Assembly (NCBI RefSeq): GCF_918698005.1
Contig: NZ_CAKKLJ010000005.1
Span: 186,001 to 250,000 of the forward strand
Source: Microbacterium sp. Bi121
GTDB lineage: Bacteria > Actinomycetota > Actinomycetes > Actinomycetales > Microbacteriaceae
DNA: 64,000 nt
Direction: 5' to 3'
Notes under the pieces: model-generated
What the model was told of the DNA's origin: nothing
Database searches by the model: none
The model's input: only the letters and a program-made list of their open reading frames with translations
Program-made: the position numbers and the translations under genes
Shown here: positions 62,606 to 64,000 of the stretch, piece after piece
How positions within the stretch are numbered: the first letter of the stretch is position 1
Layout: every line of letters starts with the position of its first letter

Positions 62606-64000
62606 TCAGTCCGAACGGGGCGTGCGCAGTGTGACGGCGGCGACGACACCGGCTGTGACAACGAGACCGGCGCCGATCAGCGAGGTCACGGCGACACCCG
62701 ATTCGAATGCAGAGGTCGCAGCTTCCCACAGCTGGCCCGCCAACGGGCCGGTGAGTTCGTGGGCGGCCGCGTAAGCACCGGCCAGCGTCTCGCGCGCAGT
62801 CGCCGCCAGTTCTACCGGCACACCGTCGGGGGTGACGAGCGCGCCCCGGTACAGAGCCGTGATGATCCCGCCCAGCACGGACGTCCCGAGGACGGCGCCG
62901 AGTTCGTACGCCGTCTCGGACACGGCACTCGCCGCGCCGGCCTTCGCCGGCGGAGCACTGGAGAGGATCAGTTCATTCGAGATCGTCTCGGCCGCGCCGA
63001 TCCCGATGCCGAGAACCACGAACGCGATGACCAGCGTCAGGATGCTCCGGTCCTGGGAGGCGAAAGCGACGAGCAGGTAGCCGAGAACAGAGAAGACCAG
63101 CGCGGCCGGCACGACGATGTGCGGGCGGACTCGGCGCGAGATCGGCACGACGACGAGTCCGGCGATGATCATGACGACCATCCCGGGAACGAGCGCGAAT
63201 CCGGCGACCATCGGCGACAGGCCGATCACCAGCTGCAGATGCTGCGACACGAAGTACAGGAATCCGACGAGCGCCACGACGCTGAGCAGGTTGACGAGGA
63301 TCGCTCCGGAGAATGTGCCGAGACGGAACAGCGCCATGTCGAGCATCGGCGACTGCGACCGCAGCTGCCGACGGACGAAGAGCGCACCCAGCACGACACC
63401 GAGCATCGCCCACAGCAGGGCGCCGATCGTCGGGCCATCGACCGCGAACGACTTGATCGCGTACACGACCGGGATCATCGCCCCCATCGACAGGACGATG
63501 CTGATCGGATCGACCCGGCCCGGTGCGGGGTCGCGGCTCTCGGGAACCAGCAACGGTGCCGCGATGAGAAGCGGGATGAGCACCGGGACTGCGATGAGGA
63601 ACACCGAGCCCCACCCGAAGTGCTCGAGCAGGAACCCGCCGACGATCGGGCCGAGGGCGGCGCCGGCCGAGAAGGCCGACGCCCACACCGCGATCGCCAT
63701 CCGGCGCTGGTCGCGATTCTGGAAGATCGAACGCAGCAGCGAGAGCGTGGACGGCATCAGCATGGCTCCGAAGAATCCGAGCATGACGCGAGCGGCGATG
63801 AGCAGTCCGGCGGTGGGGGCGAACGCGGCCAGTGCCGAGACGACCGCGAACCCGGTCGCGCCGATGAGGAGCATCCGGCGGCGTCCGAATCTGTCGCCGA
63901 GGGTTCCCATCGTCACCAGGAGGCCCGCGAGCACGAGCGGGTAGGCGTCGATGATCCACAGTTGCTCCGCCCCCGACGGGTGGAGCGCGAGAGCGATCTC
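62606..64000 (-). CDS. MFS transporter, DHA2 (14-helix) drug-exporter type, 5' end outside window
   Basis: The frame is open to the end of the window, so the N-terminal helix is missing. The visible 464 residues start [23 protein letters not shown] and continue with [22 protein letters not shown] (motif A), [36 protein letters not shown] (motif C region) and about 13 helices. These match DHA2 exporters such as EmrB/QacA/SmvA. Substrate unknown. It is followed by leuB after 64 bp. Confidence 0.9.
   Translation of the reverse strand, partial: EIALALHPSGAEQLWIIDAYPLVLAGLLVTMGTLGDRFGRRRMLLIGATGFAVVSALAAFAPTAGLLIAARVMLGFFGAMLMPSTLSLLRSIFQNRDQRRMAIAVWASAFSAGAALGPIVGGFLLEHFGWGSVFLIAVPVLIPLLIAAPLLVPESRDPAPGRVDPISIVLSMGAMIPVVYAIKSFAVDGPTIGALLWAMLGVVLGALFVRRQLRSQSPMLDMALFRLGTFSGAILVNLLSVVALVGFLYFVSQHLQLVIGLSPMVAGFALVPGMVVMIIAGLVVVPISRRVRPHIVVPAALVFSVLGYLLVAFASQDRSILTLVIAFVVLGIGIGAAETISNELILSSAPPAKAGAASAVSETAYELGAVLGTSVLGGIITALYRGALVTPDGVPVELAATARETLAGAYAAAHELTGPLAGQLWEAATSAFESGVAVTSLIGAGLVVTAGVVAAVTLRTPRSD

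Noticed and set aside
1..64000. CRISPR array, prophage or insertion-sequence element
   Set aside because: No regularly spaced repeats, cas genes, phage structural genes or transposase motifs were found on reading; the only sizeable repeat pair is the 84-bp palindromes.

Overview
The window is chromosomal DNA of a high-GC actinobacterium, most likely a Microbacteriaceae member close to Microbacterium. This rests on strong GC3 bias, very short intergenic gaps, frequent ATGA/GTGA overlaps, GTG/TTG starts, and core gene order (rpsP-KH-rimM-trmD; smc-ftsY; rpmF-rnc-mutM; leuC-leuD-murA-plsC-gpsA-ddl). No rRNA, CRISPR array, prophage or insertion-sequence transposase was seen. Species identity is inference from gene content; no database was searched.

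Layout. 1-2.4 kb: end of a SURF1-type gene, then the minus-strand rpsP-khpA-rimM-trmD cluster. 2.6-8.1 kb: a YbdK-type carboxylate-amine ligase and a glycerol regulon (glpK, a SorC-type regulator, glpD) with two identical 14-bp palindromes, one before glpK and one in the regulator-glpD gap. 8.1-21.5 kb: ffh, a sigma factor with a membrane partner, TetR, lipB-lipA, an unrecognised 807-aa membrane protein coupled to a GNAT, a probable DUF2004 protein, ftsY and smc. 21.5-26.7 kb: an accessory plus-strand block with a promoter, a 34-codon leader ORF, a 100-aa protein, two tandem double-GNAT acetyltransferases and an ABC exporter pair. It sits between smc and mutM, which are usually close together.

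26.7-40.5 kb: mutM, rnc, rpmF, DUF177, coaD, recG, rsmD, thiL, DUF3515 lipoprotein, ddl, gpsA, plsC, murA, leuD, leuC. Upstream of leuC is a possible leucine leader peptide with a strong stem-loop. 40.5-42.9 kb: two divergent terC paralogues, each preceded by what I read as a yybP-ykoY (Mn2+) riboswitch. 42.9-47.9 kb: ECF sigma/DUF4349 pair, ArsR-MFS pair, tRNA-Glu, a metallo-beta-lactamase-fold hydrolase and a GNAT. 47.9-55.4 kb: pepN, a cold-shock gene, an M23 peptidase lacking a normal start codon, topoisomerase IB, tRNA-Gln, gltX and a methyltransferase. 55.5-64 kb: a DszC-like monooxygenase behind a tandem 20-bp repeat, an MFS gene with a fumarylacetoacetate hydrolase, an AbiEi/DUF559-like gene between two 84-bp palindromic elements, ilvE, leuB and a partial DHA2-type MFS gene.

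Functionally the window mixes translation and SRP targeting, chromosome organisation and repair, phospholipid and glycerol metabolism (glpK, glpD, gpsA, plsC), cell-wall synthesis (murA, ddl, M23), leucine/branched-chain synthesis (leuB, leuC, leuD, ilvE) and metal homeostasis (terC). The least explained items are the palindrome-flanked AbiEi-like gene, the 807-aa/GNAT pair, the leader-peptide/GNAT operon and several unassigned operators.
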